Positions 1-12,598 are shown, counted from the stretch's first letter. The stretch is DNA of 57,421 bases from Dipylidium caninum (GCA_017562135.1 QEYB01000779.1:1-57421), one strand, 5' to 3'. Program-made: numbers and translations. The notes: generated from the sequence alone by a model not told the origin.

Positions 1-2502
1 CCCGAAGAAGGCATACGTCGAACATATATTTATTTGAATTTGTGCAGGGAGGCAAGGAAGAACACATAGTAACAGGTCGCGAATAGGAATTGCAAGTGTT
101 GCCGTTAAGGAGCGGCCCTCTATTGGTCGGCGAAGCCTTCTACGCCTACATACGTTAAGTTTTGGCGGTTGAAGTCAGCCGCCGGCGATGTACATACGAA
201 GTAAGAAAATTGTTCAAGGCAAGTAAAACGCACTACTCCAGGCCAAACCAGATAACTGCATGTTGCCGAAAGGATGGGTGCACATAGAAAATTTCTGATA
301 CGTCAAGCAGACGCAGTTGGACGCCAAATGGTGACTACTTATGCTTCGTTGATGTTTGTACATTTCCTCCATTCTGTAGGGACACGTTGCCAAACTGTAA
401 AAATAAGTAAGTAAAAAGAAATCACATGGGACTGTCATCCACACAAATATCGGCCAGGCGTTGGCGTGTGCGCCCTAGGTCTAGCCTTATTCTACGGGAG
501 AACACAAACTGCCGGTGCCAAGCACCAAGTCTCAGGTTTCACTTGACCTCCTACAGACATTGCTTCATAAACCTGCTCAAACACTACTATGAGCTGACAA
601 GAGCATCGGTGTGTCTCATAGATGCCAGGGAGAGATTGAGAGAGCGGGAGAATGGTTGTTGTAAGCGACGACTCACCACGTGCGAAATTTCCTGAAAGTA
701 ACCGGTTCGTGATATCAAGAACTTGCGCTGAAAGATTGGAGATAAAGAGGTTAGTGCGAGAGCTTCCTTCACTTACTGCTCAGTAGCAAAAATGAGAAGA
801 TCTATGCTTGTGAATGCGTTGAAGGCGGAAATGAACAACGTCGTCCTTGAAAAAAAAAAAAAAAAAAAATATGGACACGAGTGACATCAGGGAAGCCTTG
901 CCAGTTTGAAATTAAGGAGACAGAGGGACAGAATTTCCCCACGAGGAGTTGCTTATTACGTACCATCGGCGCAAATTTTCCTCCCCCGAGAATTTTGTGG
1001 CATGCTGGGGCAAAATCGCCTCATCACATTGTCGCCCCCGCCCTCCTATTCTCGATCTTAGATCTACAACGGAGAGCAGAGCAACCATCCGCAAGACATT
1101 CACCCCATCGATCATGGCCAACAGCAAACTCGTGACACGGTTTACACACGAGAAACTCTCCTTTCCGACGACGTCGGTATTCGAGACTGAAGAGCATTCA
1201 GTTAGGTCTCCAAATCCATAGGCCACGAGATCAATAGCAAATGAGTCAGATTTGGACACACCCTGTTTCTCATTAATCGCCCCCGTTCGAATTCTGTCGT
1301 TGCGTGAGTATCGACTCGTCAGGCGCCACCACGGTGCCATCAATTGACAAATGTCATAGAAGCACGAATCAGAGAGAAGCACCCAAGAATAACGCATTAA
1401 TCATTAAGTCCATCTGTGGAAGCTGCCGAAAATCGTGCACTGCCAACGCCGAGGTAGAAATAGTGCATTGAATGGGTGTAAGTTGCAGCAATAACCTTCT
1501 GGTGAACTGGTGACATTCTTCTGCATCGTTCATATCCTTCTATTTGCGACACGATTTGTCTAGTAGACGAAGTGCTCAATATCGTCTAATTTTTGCTCAG
1601 ACATGCCGACTTTTTTATTTCACGCAAAGGAGAGTGAAACTATATTCAAAATTCCACCATTTTGTGGGTACACACATTGTATCAGTTGGAATGACTTGGG
1701 TAATCAAGTGATTGTGAAGGTCAAAGTGAAAATCGAACACAAATTCTCCCGGAGTTATGATGACGAAATTGATGATTTGTGGTTTGAAGACACCTACTTC
1801 CTTTACTCGTCCCTGCGACGGAGTGAGGCAAGCGAGTAGGACGGTGCAGAAACGCTCTACTGGGCGACGATATATGCTTTATTGTCTGACCACTGTCTTC
1901 TATTTACCATTGTTGAATTTCTCCTGTCTTCGAAGATAAGGATCATGCCTGCTAGGCGTCCCGATCCCCTTTTCGAGATTCGAATGTGCTCTTGATCTGA
2001 CATCTACCTGTAGCACACTGTCAATCCATCCCCTCAGGCCAGTTTGACACTCAATTTGACGTCCCCGCTACCGCTCAGTTAGAGCCGATGACACACATCT
2101 GTCAGTGGTAGATTTGGACGACCGTCGTACTGCAAACTGCGACGGGGGAGCTAGAGAACTCGCAACTTACACAGCAACGTCGGCATGCAAGCAATGGATG
2201 TTAATCTCAGTTTGGAATGTTTTCGACATGGTGACTGTGACCACGAGTTTGTCCGAGTGTAAGATGTTTAATTTATTTCATTCGAAAAGCTTAAGATTGC
2301 AAATTAGTCGCAAATTGAGCCAAATATTGGGTCCGCTGTGGGGGCACACGGGCTATCACCAACTTTCCCGATAGTGTGTGAACACCGTCATATCATCCCA
2401 GGACCTTGAACTTAGTCGCCACCCTAATCGGGGTGTGAGTGTGTCCCGGTCACATACCGGAGTCGTGACCTTGACCATGCTCACAGTCAGGCATGAGCTT
2501 GC
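1..2502 (+). repeat. Left arm of a 2.5-kb inverted repeat (family A)
   Basis: The arm is the reverse complement of 7,623-10,045. The window's first bases (GAAGAAGGC, then TTTATTTGAATTTGTGCA) reappear inverted near 10,001-10,045, and the inner end GCATGAGCTTGC (2,491-2,502) reappears inverted at 7,623. A block checked by eye (426-750 against about 9,300-9,700) is roughly 94% identical, and most differences are single-base indels. No coding capacity is visible: the longest frames are under 165 codons and are broken by indels between the arms. The outer boundary may lie beyond the window. Identity of the element (transposon, segmental duplication) is unknown. Confidence 0.9.
850..869 (+). repeat. 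Poly(A) run of 20 bases, present in one arm only
   Basis: Twenty consecutive A at 850-869 are followed by TATGGACACGAG. The matching place in the right arm (about 9,207-9,220, inverted) reads TTGAAGGACACGAG with no A run. The run was therefore gained in the left arm, or lost from the right, after the arms were duplicated. Confidence 0.9.
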
Positions 2503-3532
2503 TTTTGGGTCTATGTTCTTTTCCAGGCTGAAGACACTGACGTTGAGCCGTTGTACAAGCCGCAAATTTGGCCGCCTTCCGCTTGTCTACCTCCATGCGA
2601 CACTAGTCCTGACGGTGACACTACACCCAACAACACCGGAGCCAAATGTAAGCGCCTACAATCAACTTAGCATAATGGACAAGTGTTTAATTCGTCATTG
2701 TGGCCACAAATTGCGCGTTCCGCCACGATCACCTGATTTCCCGTCGCTCACACGTTATCACGCATGACGAATCTGGTTGAGATGACAGTCATGAATTGCA
2801 TGGTGTGGCATTCCATCTTTCTCCCACTACTCATCCTCATCCTCATCTCCTCTATTTCGCATAGTCCCCCCCAAAACAATTTCGGAGTCCACACAAGGTA
2901 AACGATTCTGAGGCACGTGTCAGCGGGTAATGGCCAAGAATTTAATGGCGTTGCCTCTTTATTTCTGTACTACATTTATGCCATTCAACGCTATCAAGGG
3001 TGATTTTTGCGCTCCAGTTCGTGTGTGACCAATCGCAATCGAGCCTCCCGCTGATTGGCTCACGCAAAATCGTGCGATTGTTGCGTTTGAAGACACTCAA
3101 TCAAAGGCGCAAGAACTCTCCTCCCCAGCCATGATCTATGAGATATTCAACACAGTCCCGAAAGCACTCACAGTTTGGTGATTTTGAAACAATATTCTAA
3201 TGTCGGTAAAGCCAACATAAGCAAATGTCGTTATGCGTTTCAATGACTTTTGCCCTACTGCAAGAGAGTAGAGAGCAGAGAGCCAGATTTCCCACCAAAC
3301 ACTTCTTAGCGTGTCGAGGATTTCGAGTTTGAGAAGCAGTGGATGTCCCTCCATCTCCTTGCTTTTGTGTTTGCCCTCGCCACCAGAGTAAATGCCAACC
3401 AGGGATGAGGGCAGTGTTGGGCAGGGTTACAGGATTTTTCGCCTTGACATCGCATCGCTCGCTGCCAATTGTACTACTGAGGCTTTGTCAAAAGTGATGT
3501 GACAGCGTGGGATGGTGGACCGATTAGCGTGT

Positions 3533-3552
3533 CACACACATACACACATACG
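3533..3552 (+). repeat. Short CA/TA-rich microsatellite
   Basis: A short imperfect run of CACACA with interspersed TA, also present in the duplicate copy at about 18,552-18,571. Confidence 0.7.
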
Positions 3553-3727
3553 CAGCCTCGGGGCGATGGGCGTTGTAATGTCCGTTTGCAACGCCGATGA
3601 AACTCTCCTCGACCTCCAACGTGGGCAGGTCAGTCAAGTCTTTTCAACCGCCGCCTTCCTCTTCCCCACACCCCCGAACATTGTAAAACACGCAGCGATT
3701 ATTTTCGAATTGGTGACACTCTTTCTG

Positions 3728-3768
3728 CTCCCTCCCTCCCTCCCTTCCCTCCCCTCCCCTCCCCTCCC
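3728..3768 (+). repeat. Polypyrimidine (CCCT/CCCCT) tract
   Basis: About 40 bases of C and T only, with 4- and 5-base periods. The same tract is at about 18,748-18,787 in the duplicate copy, where its length differs slightly. A purine/pyrimidine mirror tract of this kind can slip during replication. Confidence 0.85.
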
Positions 3769-3829
3769 ATCTGCCCATCTCCAATAGTTGGAAAGTACGA
3801 GTGTGGAGGGATGAGGTCAAGGGTCAGAC

Positions 3830-6800
3830 TCCACGTTTATGATTGTTTTTTTGGGCTTCTGTCCGGTTTTGAGGACAGGCTGAGTCAGAGAAAGGCTCCA
3901 GCGAAATGACGATTGGTACGGTGTGATGGGTCGAAATTCCACCTCGCTTAACGGCCTATTTAACCACCTCCCGCGACTTTTTGGCTTGTTGAAGGGATTT
4001 AAGTGACGAAGCGAATCTATTGCCTTTCTGTGCGAAGCCACTTGTCAGTGTCAAATCGTTGGCAAACCTTGAGTCTTTTTATTCACAAATGTGACCTTCT
4101 GCGGTCTAAACTGGTCGCACTTAGGCGCACTGGTTTGCCGGTCGTCTTTCTCTCGCATATCAATTCTATGCTTTTGCGTATACACACGCACGCACACGAG
4201 TGGTTGCAGTTCAGAAATATGATTACATTTGACACAATGTGCCTTATGCACAACTTAGTTGGAGAGCTACTATCCCGTAATACCAAGATCCACTTGGGCA
4301 CAGAGGTTGATTTGAAGAAGTTGGAGCCGCTCTTCACATTTATTTTTGCCTTTCCATCAAACAGCATCACTCGGGTCGTCTTCACTTGCAAAAAAATCTT
4401 TCCACTGCATAGCTGTACCTCATTGTTTTGTAACGAAAGATCCTAAAGGCGTTAATTAACTTCTTGTTCGAGGGCAGTCGGAAAGGACAGGCTGTCAATG
4501 GGCGCGTTACAGCTTCAACTCTTCACATACGGGTGATTGTGCTTGTGCAGAAGTGGTCATATGGAATGAGCAGTGGACATCTCCTGTGGTCCGGATAAGT
4601 AGACTTGTAAGGATGGAAATAAACACTGTGGGCGAGGGAAAGAAATGGTGGAGAGAGAAACTTCGTTGTCGAATCAAAATCCAAACGGTCAAATTTCTGA
4701 CACCTTACTTCACACATTATGGACGATGAGGGAATGAAAGAAGTGGGGAGAAGAAGGCAGAAAAAAGGGAGAGGGGAAGGAATAGAGGTGAGGTGCAGTG
4801 AGGTTAGGTGAGGTGAAGTGGCATTGACGGTATCTCTGTCGGTTGTGCGGGATGAAACGAAAAGTGACACGCCTCCCTAAATTTTCATGCCACTGACCAC
4901 ATCCTGTCACCTTGGCAAAACATTTAAATGGCGATCCTCACTTATTCGCGCGTCAGTCCACCTTACAATCGCAGTGTCCCCGCTCTAGAGGGCATTTGTT
5001 CCCTCCTCGCAGCCTCATTGTTCTTTCTATTCCAGCACAATTTCCCCACGCTTTGGCGTTCCAACAACCGATCATTCTAATAACAGTCTCCCCACCACAA
5101 TTCACCCACTCTCCTACCCCTCCACCCCCATCCCTCTGCGAGACAACAACGGATTGCTGGACACATCTGACGCATCCACTGATCCCGGCCAACTAGTCGC
5201 CATTCGTAATTTTCAAGTGCTGACAACTACTCGCACACGTTAGCTTCACCTCGTGATCCTTCTCTCCTCTCTCTTGTCCCCAGAATTGCCTCGCTCGGTG
5301 GAGTGGAATTCTTCTTTGACTAGTACGTCCAATTGCCTTGTTAGTAAACGACGCGAGGATACTTCGCTGAAACTCGTCGTCATCATGTTTTCCAATTTGT
5401 TTTTATTCATTTTTGGATTCATCCTCGTTGCTTGCTCTTAACTCGTTCGAAGAAGTGGGAGCGAGCAGTGAAAGGGGGCCAGTGGGTTTCAGTCTCGAAG
5501 TTCCAGCCTCATACGCGTTCACGTGTATGACCTCAACCGTGGCAATCGCCCCACCGAAAAGGACGAGCGGGACACAATGCACCGAGCACAGCACTGATGA
5601 TTTGTTAGCTCCCATTCGCTTGATCATTCCTGAATTTCGGAGCTTTACCACGTGAATGTGGTACTTCGTGATGTTTGCCACTCCCAACAGAAACGTCACT
5701 CACGAAGACCGTCCATGCGGAAGATTTTGTCGCCGACAAGGTGATTTGCTCTAAAGGAATGGTCGAATGTTTAACCTGGCTTCAAACGAAATGCAATTCT
5801 CGAATCCATTTGACTTTGCTTGACGCCTTCAAATCCGCCAACTCTAAGACGCATTTCTCTCCTCCTATTCGGTGCTCAGGAGAAGAGGCACCTACTCAGC
5901 GCTCAAAGCGGTCGGTCTGCCGATCAGCATGATGTTGGCGTGATTGGCAACAGTTTCATTCATTCATTCACTTATCCACATTCTCCATACTAGTCCAGAC
6001 GACTAACGCCCTGGTCATCTCACAAGGACGTCTCTCGGGTCTGAGTGTAAGCAGAGGGAAAAAGTGGGATAAATGACTGGGAGTTGTAAATGGGAAGTGG
6101 CAGATGTGGCGAAGGAAGTTATTGGAAGAAAATCAGTTAATGTACTGACCATGATCAGGGAAAAGAGACAGAAAACACTGAATTGGAACCAACAACAAAA
6201 AATCTCGAAAGGTGACTATTTCACTGGAAAACAGAGTCGGCATTAGATTTATATCGCCTTGGCTCGTGCGGTGACAACGTGTGCCTTGGTGGCTGGTCTG
6301 CCAGTTAAGCTACTTAAGCTTCTGGGTTCGGAGACACTGCGTCATCTCCGTCTACTGTCGGACGATCATCGAGACCGTTCTAACGTCAGTGCAGGAGTCG
6401 ATCAGCACGGAAGGTGTTCTCTTACGTCTCTCACTAAGTCCCAGCGTTATTAATTCAGTATTGCGATGCTTAAATTGCCCGAATTGAGCGTTACGTTAAC
6501 CTTAGCTCCTCTGGACTAAGGTGGGCACATTGTGTGAGATGGATGGCAAATGTCGCCAAATAGGTCTAGGAGAGTCTGCGGCGATTGTGGAAACATGAAT
6601 TAAACGTAAGTGATGATGCAGTGTTGTTTAATGATACGCGTATTTTGTTCTGGTGCGCGACGATGGACTGGTGATTCCGTCAACGGCTTCGAACAGTCAG
6701 GTAGGATGAGCTACTTCCATCACGGTCTTTCCTCTCCTCCCTTCTGTAAAGAGGCACCACCCGTCGAATAATGATACAGGATACCTGACAGGGTAGGTAG

Positions 6801-7622
6801 GCAAAAGGGAAAATGGGGAGTGGAAAAGCATTTCAACAGCCTATTTTAGACGTCAAGTGATGGTTCAAATAGACTTCAGAAGCAGGAGGGGCTACCTCAG
6901 ACAGTTTGATTTCCGTGTACACAAGTAGTTGCATTCAGGCTAATTGTCACCCCTCTGTCGTCTCCTTACTTCCCTCTCTTCCCCTTCCCCACTCCCGACC
7001 ACCTCAATCCTCTCAATTAGAATAAGGATATTTAGGGGATGAAAGCAAAGAAAAGGGCCTCGAGATACATTTAGATTATAAGCCTGCCCGTTGTTCAGCT
7101 GGTCGTCCGCCCAGCAGAGGAGAGAGCTTTCAAGTCCTCTAGCACCGCAGCATCGGATTCGTTTGATGCACGTTTTCTGGACAGCCTCCCACTGCCCCGA
7201 CCCATTTTATGCACCTTTCCCGTCCATCTCACACACACCGGGCCCACCTTAGCCGCGAAACAGCTCTTCCGAGTTCTTCAATCAACTAGGTTAACGCCGC
7301 TCTCACTTTGGTTATTTAAGTCCTGCCATACTGACTCAGGAATGTTGGGACGTGGGGAGTGCCTCGGGAGGTCACCTTTGGCCCCTGAGTGACTCCTGAA
7401 TTGACTCTAGAAAGATTTCATCAAGTGTCTTGCAGTGGCTGATAGGCTGATCCTTAGACAACCAAAGCCAGAGGCTCAAGTGGCCCTACGGGCAGACCAG
7501 TGATTAAGGTACCCTAAGAGAAATCACTCGATGTTTAAAACTTATCGACTTTTCTTCTACAAGTGGACTGGGAATTTGACCGTCGGCCAGCCAATCAGTT
7601 CACCGACGAGACATATTGTGAG
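3830..7622. other. Spacer between the inverted-repeat arms, no supported gene
   Basis: About 3.8 kb without a convincing gene. The longest frame (4,003-4,446, +) starts at GTG; its first ATG is 4,171, leaving about 91 codons. The peptide matches nothing I recognise, and an overlapping minus frame is nearly as long. Pyrimidine-rich stretches and short microsatellites (4,785-4,820; about 5,957-5,971, CATT repeats) are scattered through it. No promoter, RNA gene or repeat shared with the rest of the window was seen. Confidence 0.6.
4785..4820 (+). repeat. GGTGA-type short tandem repeat
   Basis: Imperfect five-base units (AGGTG, AGGTGC, AGGTT, AGGTG, AGGTGA) sit within a purine-rich stretch. Confidence 0.7.
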
Positions 7623-10045
7623 GCAAGCTCATGCCTGACTGTGAGCATGGTCAAGGTCACGACTCCGGTATGTGACCGGGACACACTCACACCCCGATTA
7701 GGGTGGCGACTAAGTTCAAGGTCCTGGGATGATATGACGGTGTTCACACACTATCGGGAAAGTTGGTGATAGCCCGTGTGCCCCCACAGCGGACCCAATA
7801 TTTGGCTCAATTTGCGACTAATTTGCAATCTTAAGCTTTTCGAATGAAATAAATTAAACATCTTACACTCGGACAAACTCGGTGGTCACAGTCACCATGT
7901 CGAAAACATTCCAAACTGAGATTAACATCCATTGCTTGCATGCCGACGTTGCTGTGTAAGTTGCGAGTTCTCTAGCTCCCCGTCGCAGTTTGCAGTACGA
8001 CGGTCGTCCAAATCTACCACTGACAGGTGTGTGTCATCGGCTTTAACTGAGCGGTAGCGGGACGTCAAATTGAGTGTCAAACTGGCCTGAGGGGATGGAT
8101 TTGACAGGTGCTACAGGTAGATGTCAGATCAAGAGCACATTCGAATCTCGAAAAGGGGATCAGGACGCCTAGCAGGCATGATCCTTACTTCGAAGACAGG
8201 AGAAATTCAACAATGGTAAATAGAAGACAGTGGTCAGACAATAAAGCATATCGTCGCCAGTAGGAGCGTTTCTGCACCGTCCTACTCGCTTGCTCACTCG
8301 TCGCAGGGACGAGTAAGGAGTAGGTGTCTTCAAACCAAATCATTTTTCATCATCATACTCCGGGAGAATTTGTGTTCGATTTCACTTTGACCTTCACCAA
8401 TCACTTGACCAGTCATTCCAACTGATACAATGTGTGGTACCCACAAAATGGTGGAATTTTGATAGTTTCACTTGCGTGAAATAAAAAAGTCGGCATGCTG
8501 AGCAAAATTAGACGTTGAGCACTTCTCTACTAGACAAATCGTGTCGCAAATAGAAGGAATGAACGAATGCAGAAGAATTGTCACCAGTTCACCAGAGGTT
8601 ATTGCTGCAACTACACCCATTCAATGCACTATTTCTACCTCGGCGTTGGCAGTGCACGATTTTCGGCAGCTTCCACAGATGGACTTAATGATTAATGCGT
8701 ATTCTTGGGTGCTCTCTGATTCGTGCTTCTATGACATTTGTCAATTGATGGCACCGTGGTGGCGCCTGACGAGTCGATACTCACGCAACGACAGAATTCG
8801 AACGGGGGCGATTAATGAGAAACAGGGTGTGGTACCAAATCTGACTCATTGCTATTGGCTCTCGTGGCCTATGGATTTGGAGACCTAACTGAATGCTCTT
8901 CAGTCTCGAATACCGACGTCGTCGGAAAGGAGAGTTCTCGTGTGTGACCGTGTCACGAGTTGCTGTTGGCCATGATCGATGGGGTGAATGTCTTGCGGGA
9001 TGGTTGCTCTGCTCTCCGTTGTAGATCTAAGATCGAGAATAGGAGGGCGGGGCGACAATGTGATGAGGCGATTTTGCCCCAGATGCCACAAAATCTCGGG
9101 GGAGGAAATTTGCGCCGAGGTACGTAATAAGCACTCCTCTGGGGAAATTCTGTCTCTGTTTCCTTAACGCAAACTGGCAAGGCTTCCCTGATGTCACTCG
9201 TGTCCTTCAAGGACGGACGTTGTTCATTTCCGCCTTCACGCATTCACAAGCATAGATCTTCTCATTTTTGCCTACTGGAGCAGTAAGTGAAGGAAGCTCT
9301 CCACTAACCTCTTTATCTCCATCTTTCAGCGCAAGTTCTTGATATCACTGACCGGTTACTTCAGGAAATTCTCGCACGTGGTGAGTCGTTGCTTACAACA
9401 ACCATTCTCCGCTCTCTCAATTCTCCCTGCATCGATGAGACACACCGATGCTCTTGTCAGCCTCATAGTAGTGTGTGAACAGGTTGTCAGTGAAGCAATG
9501 GTCTGTAGGAGGTCAAGTGAAACCTGAAACTTGGTGCTTGGGCACCGGCAGTTTGTGTTCTCCCGTAGAATAGCTAGACCTAGGGCGCACACGCCAACGC
9601 CTGGCGATATTTGTGTGGATGACAGTCATGTGACTTCTTTTTTACTTATTTTCAGTTTGGGCAACGTGTCCCTACAGAATGGCAGAAATGTACACATCAC
9701 CGAAGCATAAGTAGTCACCATTTGCGTCCAACGCGTCTGCTTGACGTATCAGAAATTTTCTTATGTTGCACCATCCTTTCCGGCAAACATGACAGTTATC
9801 TGGTTTGGCCTGGAGTAGTGGCGTTTTACTTGCCTTGAAAAATTTTCTTACTTCGTATGTAGCATCGCCGCGGCTGACTTCACCGCCAAAACTACGTAGG
9901 CGTAGAAGGCTTCGCCGACCAATCGAGGGCCCGCTCCTAACGGCAACACTTCAATCCCTATTCGGCGACCTGTTACTAAAGTGTTCCTTCCTTGCCCCCT
10001 GCACAAATTCAAATAAATATGTGTCGACGTATAGCCTTCTTCGCG
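7623..10045 (-). repeat. Right arm of the 2.5-kb inverted repeat (family A)
   Basis: Reverse complement of 1-2,502. It begins GCAAGCTCATGCC at 7,623, immediately after a flank (CCGACGAGACATATTGTGAG) not present in the left arm. It ends near TATAGCCTTCTTCGCGG at about 10,045, which mirrors the window start. It lacks the 20-base A run of the left arm. Frames such as 8,541-8,888 (+) are the mirror of 912-1,397 (-), with frame-breaking differences, which argues against coding. Confidence 0.92.
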
Positions 10046-10254
10046 GATCCGTCGTAGGTTATGTAGTGGGGCAACAATGCTGGTCAACTGATGAGAATTT
10101 GCCTCCAATAGTCTCCTTCTGTCGACGATGTGTTTTACCATCGTCCACAGTCTATTATATTCTCTAAGCATTTTTTCATGTGTTCTCTGAGTAGAGTTGA
10201 TTCGTAGGTGTTGTGGTCCTCCTTTACGTGAGCGACTTGTCGCACTCTGCTGAA

Positions 10255-10660
10255 AATTTTGAGTTGTGATGCGGACTGTCGCAAAAAACCCAAGAACCTG
10301 CAACTTCAAGTGATTTTGTCACGAAACTGGTTGCTTGATGGCACTCGATGTTAATCTCAGGATGGAATGTTCACCATATGCTGAATGTGCCCACCAAGTT
10401 GAGTCAAGTGGGGATGGGTCGAGGAAAGTGGACGGAAACATTGCCGAGAGCACACAAACCAGACCCGTGACAGAAATCGCGCCAAGTTGGCAAATGACTA
10501 GCATAACATTCTGGCTTTTCATGGGCATCGAGCCAGGCAACTTGATAAAACTGTTTCCAATGCTCACAGGGCCTCCATAGCTTCCACTCGTTGTATTTAT
10601 TTATCCATTCACCCATGCAAATATGCTTATATGTTGCAGTATTGTTCATCTTCAGCGCCG
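10255..10660 (+). repeat. Diverged repeat block, inverted copy at 22,890-23,320
   Basis: The reverse complement of about 22,890-23,320 aligns here. Shared words include AATCACTTGAAGTTGCAGG (in reverse orientation), ACACAAACCAGA against ATGCAAACCAGA, GACAGAA, CAAATGACT and GATGAACAATACT (inverted). The checked part is about two thirds identical. The start also resembles the left arm near 2,200 (GATGTTAATCTCAG then TGGAATGTT), so this is an older family A copy. Confidence 0.75.
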
Positions 10661-11099
10661 TAGATGCCAATTCAGCAGGCAGGATGGCACGGTGGTAGCC
10701 ACGTTACCCCAACTCCGCAATTTGGCAACGCTGCATGCTGAGGGCCTTTTGCGACGTATGATTAGAGAATGACAGTGGCTCGAGGATGAAGTGGGTGAAT
10801 GAGACAAAAGCATGAATTCGTATGAGAAGTAACATCCAAAGAGTCTGCACTGGACTAGTCATAGGCACGGAGAAGGTGGATTTACTTCAAGACTCAGTCG
10901 ATTCTTATGTACATCTGCAAAGACCTTTACTGCAGCTGGTCTACGGAGGAGACCGCGACACAACCCGGTGATCTTTCATGAAGAGGCGAATAAATTTATG
11001 AGATTGGAGAAGAAGTGCTAAATGTCAAAGTTGGTTAATTGGGAACGCTTAATGCTGCAAGTTAATTACACATTACACCAATTAGTGAGTGTTGGAGCT

Positions 11100-11250
11100 G
11101 TTGGGGCCGGCGAAGTGCGACCATACTGCTCCGATAGTGTGTGAGCATTGTTCTAGTGCCTTGCCACCTTCAACCTAGTCATTGCCCTAAGCAGGATGTG
11201 GGTGTGTCCAAATCTCACATCGGGGTCGTGACCCCCCACAATCTGAAAGT
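11100..11250 (+). repeat. Diverged family A fragment resembling 2,330-2,480
   Basis: Shared words in the same order include CCGATAGTGTGTGA, CCTTG, CTAGTC against TTAGTC, GTGTGTCC, and GGGTCGTGACC against GAGTCGTGACC. It is an old copy of the inner end of the inverted-repeat arm. The bases between about 11,250 and 11,620 hold nothing I can name. Confidence 0.7.
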
Positions 11251-11619
11251 CCGTTAAAAGTTTGTCGCATGGCGTTTTGCGTTATAAAAGTGATTGGTTG
11301 GTCGACTGGCCGGCCGTCCAGTCACAGTGACCGTGTGACACAAACGGTCAATGAGCATTATTTGGTTGTAATTATCTTCAGCTGAGGATAAGTCCTACAC
11401 CACACAGGGGCGGAGGATGAATGGTTGGGGAGGGATGTAGGCCTCCTCACGTGTAGATTTTCGGCCAGTTATACTTGGAGCACTAAAGTTTACTAGGACT
11501 TTAATGAGGTAACTGGGACCAGACACATTAAAGGGTTTAATTGCTGGCACATTTTGCTGAGATGATTTCAGGGTGGAAGTAGATCAAAGTAAAGCTGATA
11601 ATGAGTTCATACATCTATC

Positions 11620-12120
11620 GCTCCTTCTACAGTGTCGCTGGGCGAAAAAGGAGAAGCGCTGCCACTTACATGTTGAGAGCTTTAACCTTTTTCGGTTTGA
11701 AAAATGGTTTGGAAGTTAGGAGTGCATCTCATTGATAAGTTTTTAGTTTAACTAGAGGAGATCACAATAGAACAGAATGCGACGTCGCTGCAAATCTCCC
11801 ACCTTGAACCCAGTTCAGGGGCACCGGGCCCTCGTAGAATGTCTCGGAGCATTTTGTGGTCTAGACTGCGTGTATATCATAAAAAAAATGTGGACTAAGC
11901 TAGTAGAGGAAACAGCCAGCACGAAGATCTAGGATAAGCGCAAGGCAAAGGGAGGGGAGGGGAGGTAGAGGAGATGCTAGCCAGAGGCCATGCCAACGCC
12001 TGTGGGTATGTCGAATCGGGGAGGACAGTGACCCGGCAGCAGAGTAGCTGGGTTGCTGGCGGTGGCAGAGGCAGAGGCAAGCAGTACAGTAGTGTAGTAG
12101 CATCGCGCATACCTCCTACG
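11620..12120 (+). repeat. Diverged direct repeat of 24,350-24,770
   Basis: Landmarks occur in the same order in both: CGCTCCTTCTA, a TGTGGAC(T/A)AAG stretch, GAGGAA, AGATG(C/T)(T/C)AGCCAGA, CATGCCAAC against CATACCAAC, and CAGTAGTG. Indels separate the copies. The 3' part overlaps the tRNA-like element at 12,040-12,170. Confidence 0.65.
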
Positions 12121-12170
12121 CATGCCGCTCGGTTCGGGTCTCGGCTTGGGTGCGTCAAGCAGACGCCACG
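12040..12170 (+). mobile_element. Putative tRNA-like / SINE-like element, copy 3
   Basis: This segment shares a head (GGCGG(T/C)GGCAGAGGCAG) and a T-arm-like segment (CTCGGTTCGGGTCTCGG, then a GGGTGCGTC tail) with the minus-strand segments at about 20,930-21,065 and 21,960-22,140. A D-loop-like stretch (TAGTGTAGTAGCATCG) lies between them. Conservation of a tRNA-like core between otherwise different flanks suggests a short interspersed element. No target-site duplication or A-rich tail could be defined, so the call is tentative. Confidence 0.4.
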
Positions 12171-12598
12171 CGAACTGCGGCGAATGAAGTCACAAACCAC
12201 CAAAGAGAGATTGGGGAGTTGTCGTCAACGAATACTTCTACACTGCTACAATTGCGGCGATGAGATGGTCCGAGGCGAGACAAGAAGCAAGGCAAGACAG
12301 TCACGCGTAGTGAGAAAATGGCCAAAACAGCCAGCTGGCTCACCTCACGGCCGCAATTGCAGGTGCCGAGGAGGCTTCCTCGCAGGATAGAGAGCCGCCT
12401 TTCGACAACAACGTTCCATTTTCTATTCGGTGATTCGTGGCTAACGATCCATTCCCAGAGTTACAATTCGCCGTGTTGTCGTTCGTTGTTGCCCATCCAA
12501 ATTGCATCAACCAAGCAATGTGGCATGTGGTTTGGCTTGGCCACAAAATGAGATCCGATGGCGGCATTTTTTTCCTTTCTTGCTTTCGAATAAATTCA

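Larger units (their letters stand above)
2501..3829 (+). repeat. 1.33-kb direct duplicate of 17,507-18,848 (family B, copy 1)
   Basis: The two copies are almost the same over their full length: both begin GCTTTTGGGTCTATG and both end GGTCAGAC, after which the flanks are unrelated. Differences are mainly homopolymer or single-base indels, for example the C run near 2,867 (7 C here, 12 or more in the other copy). A 72-codon minus-strand frame (3,136-3,354) is identical in both copies but has no recognisable product. The left end coincides with the inner end of the family A arm. Confidence 0.93.

Noticed and set aside
912..1397. 161-codon minus-strand frame in the left palindrome arm as a protein
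   Set aside because: The mirrored frame in the right arm (8,541-8,888) diverges by frame-breaking indels and ends earlier, with no sign of codon-level constraint.
4003..4446. 147-codon plus-strand frame as a gene
   Set aside because: It starts at GTG, the first ATG leaves about 91 codons, minus-strand frames overlap it, and no domain or splice context supports it.
1..10045. LTR retrotransposon or DNA transposon with encoded enzyme
   Set aside because: No reverse transcriptase, integrase or transposase motif could be read in any frame, and target-site duplications could not be found because the left arm meets the window edge.
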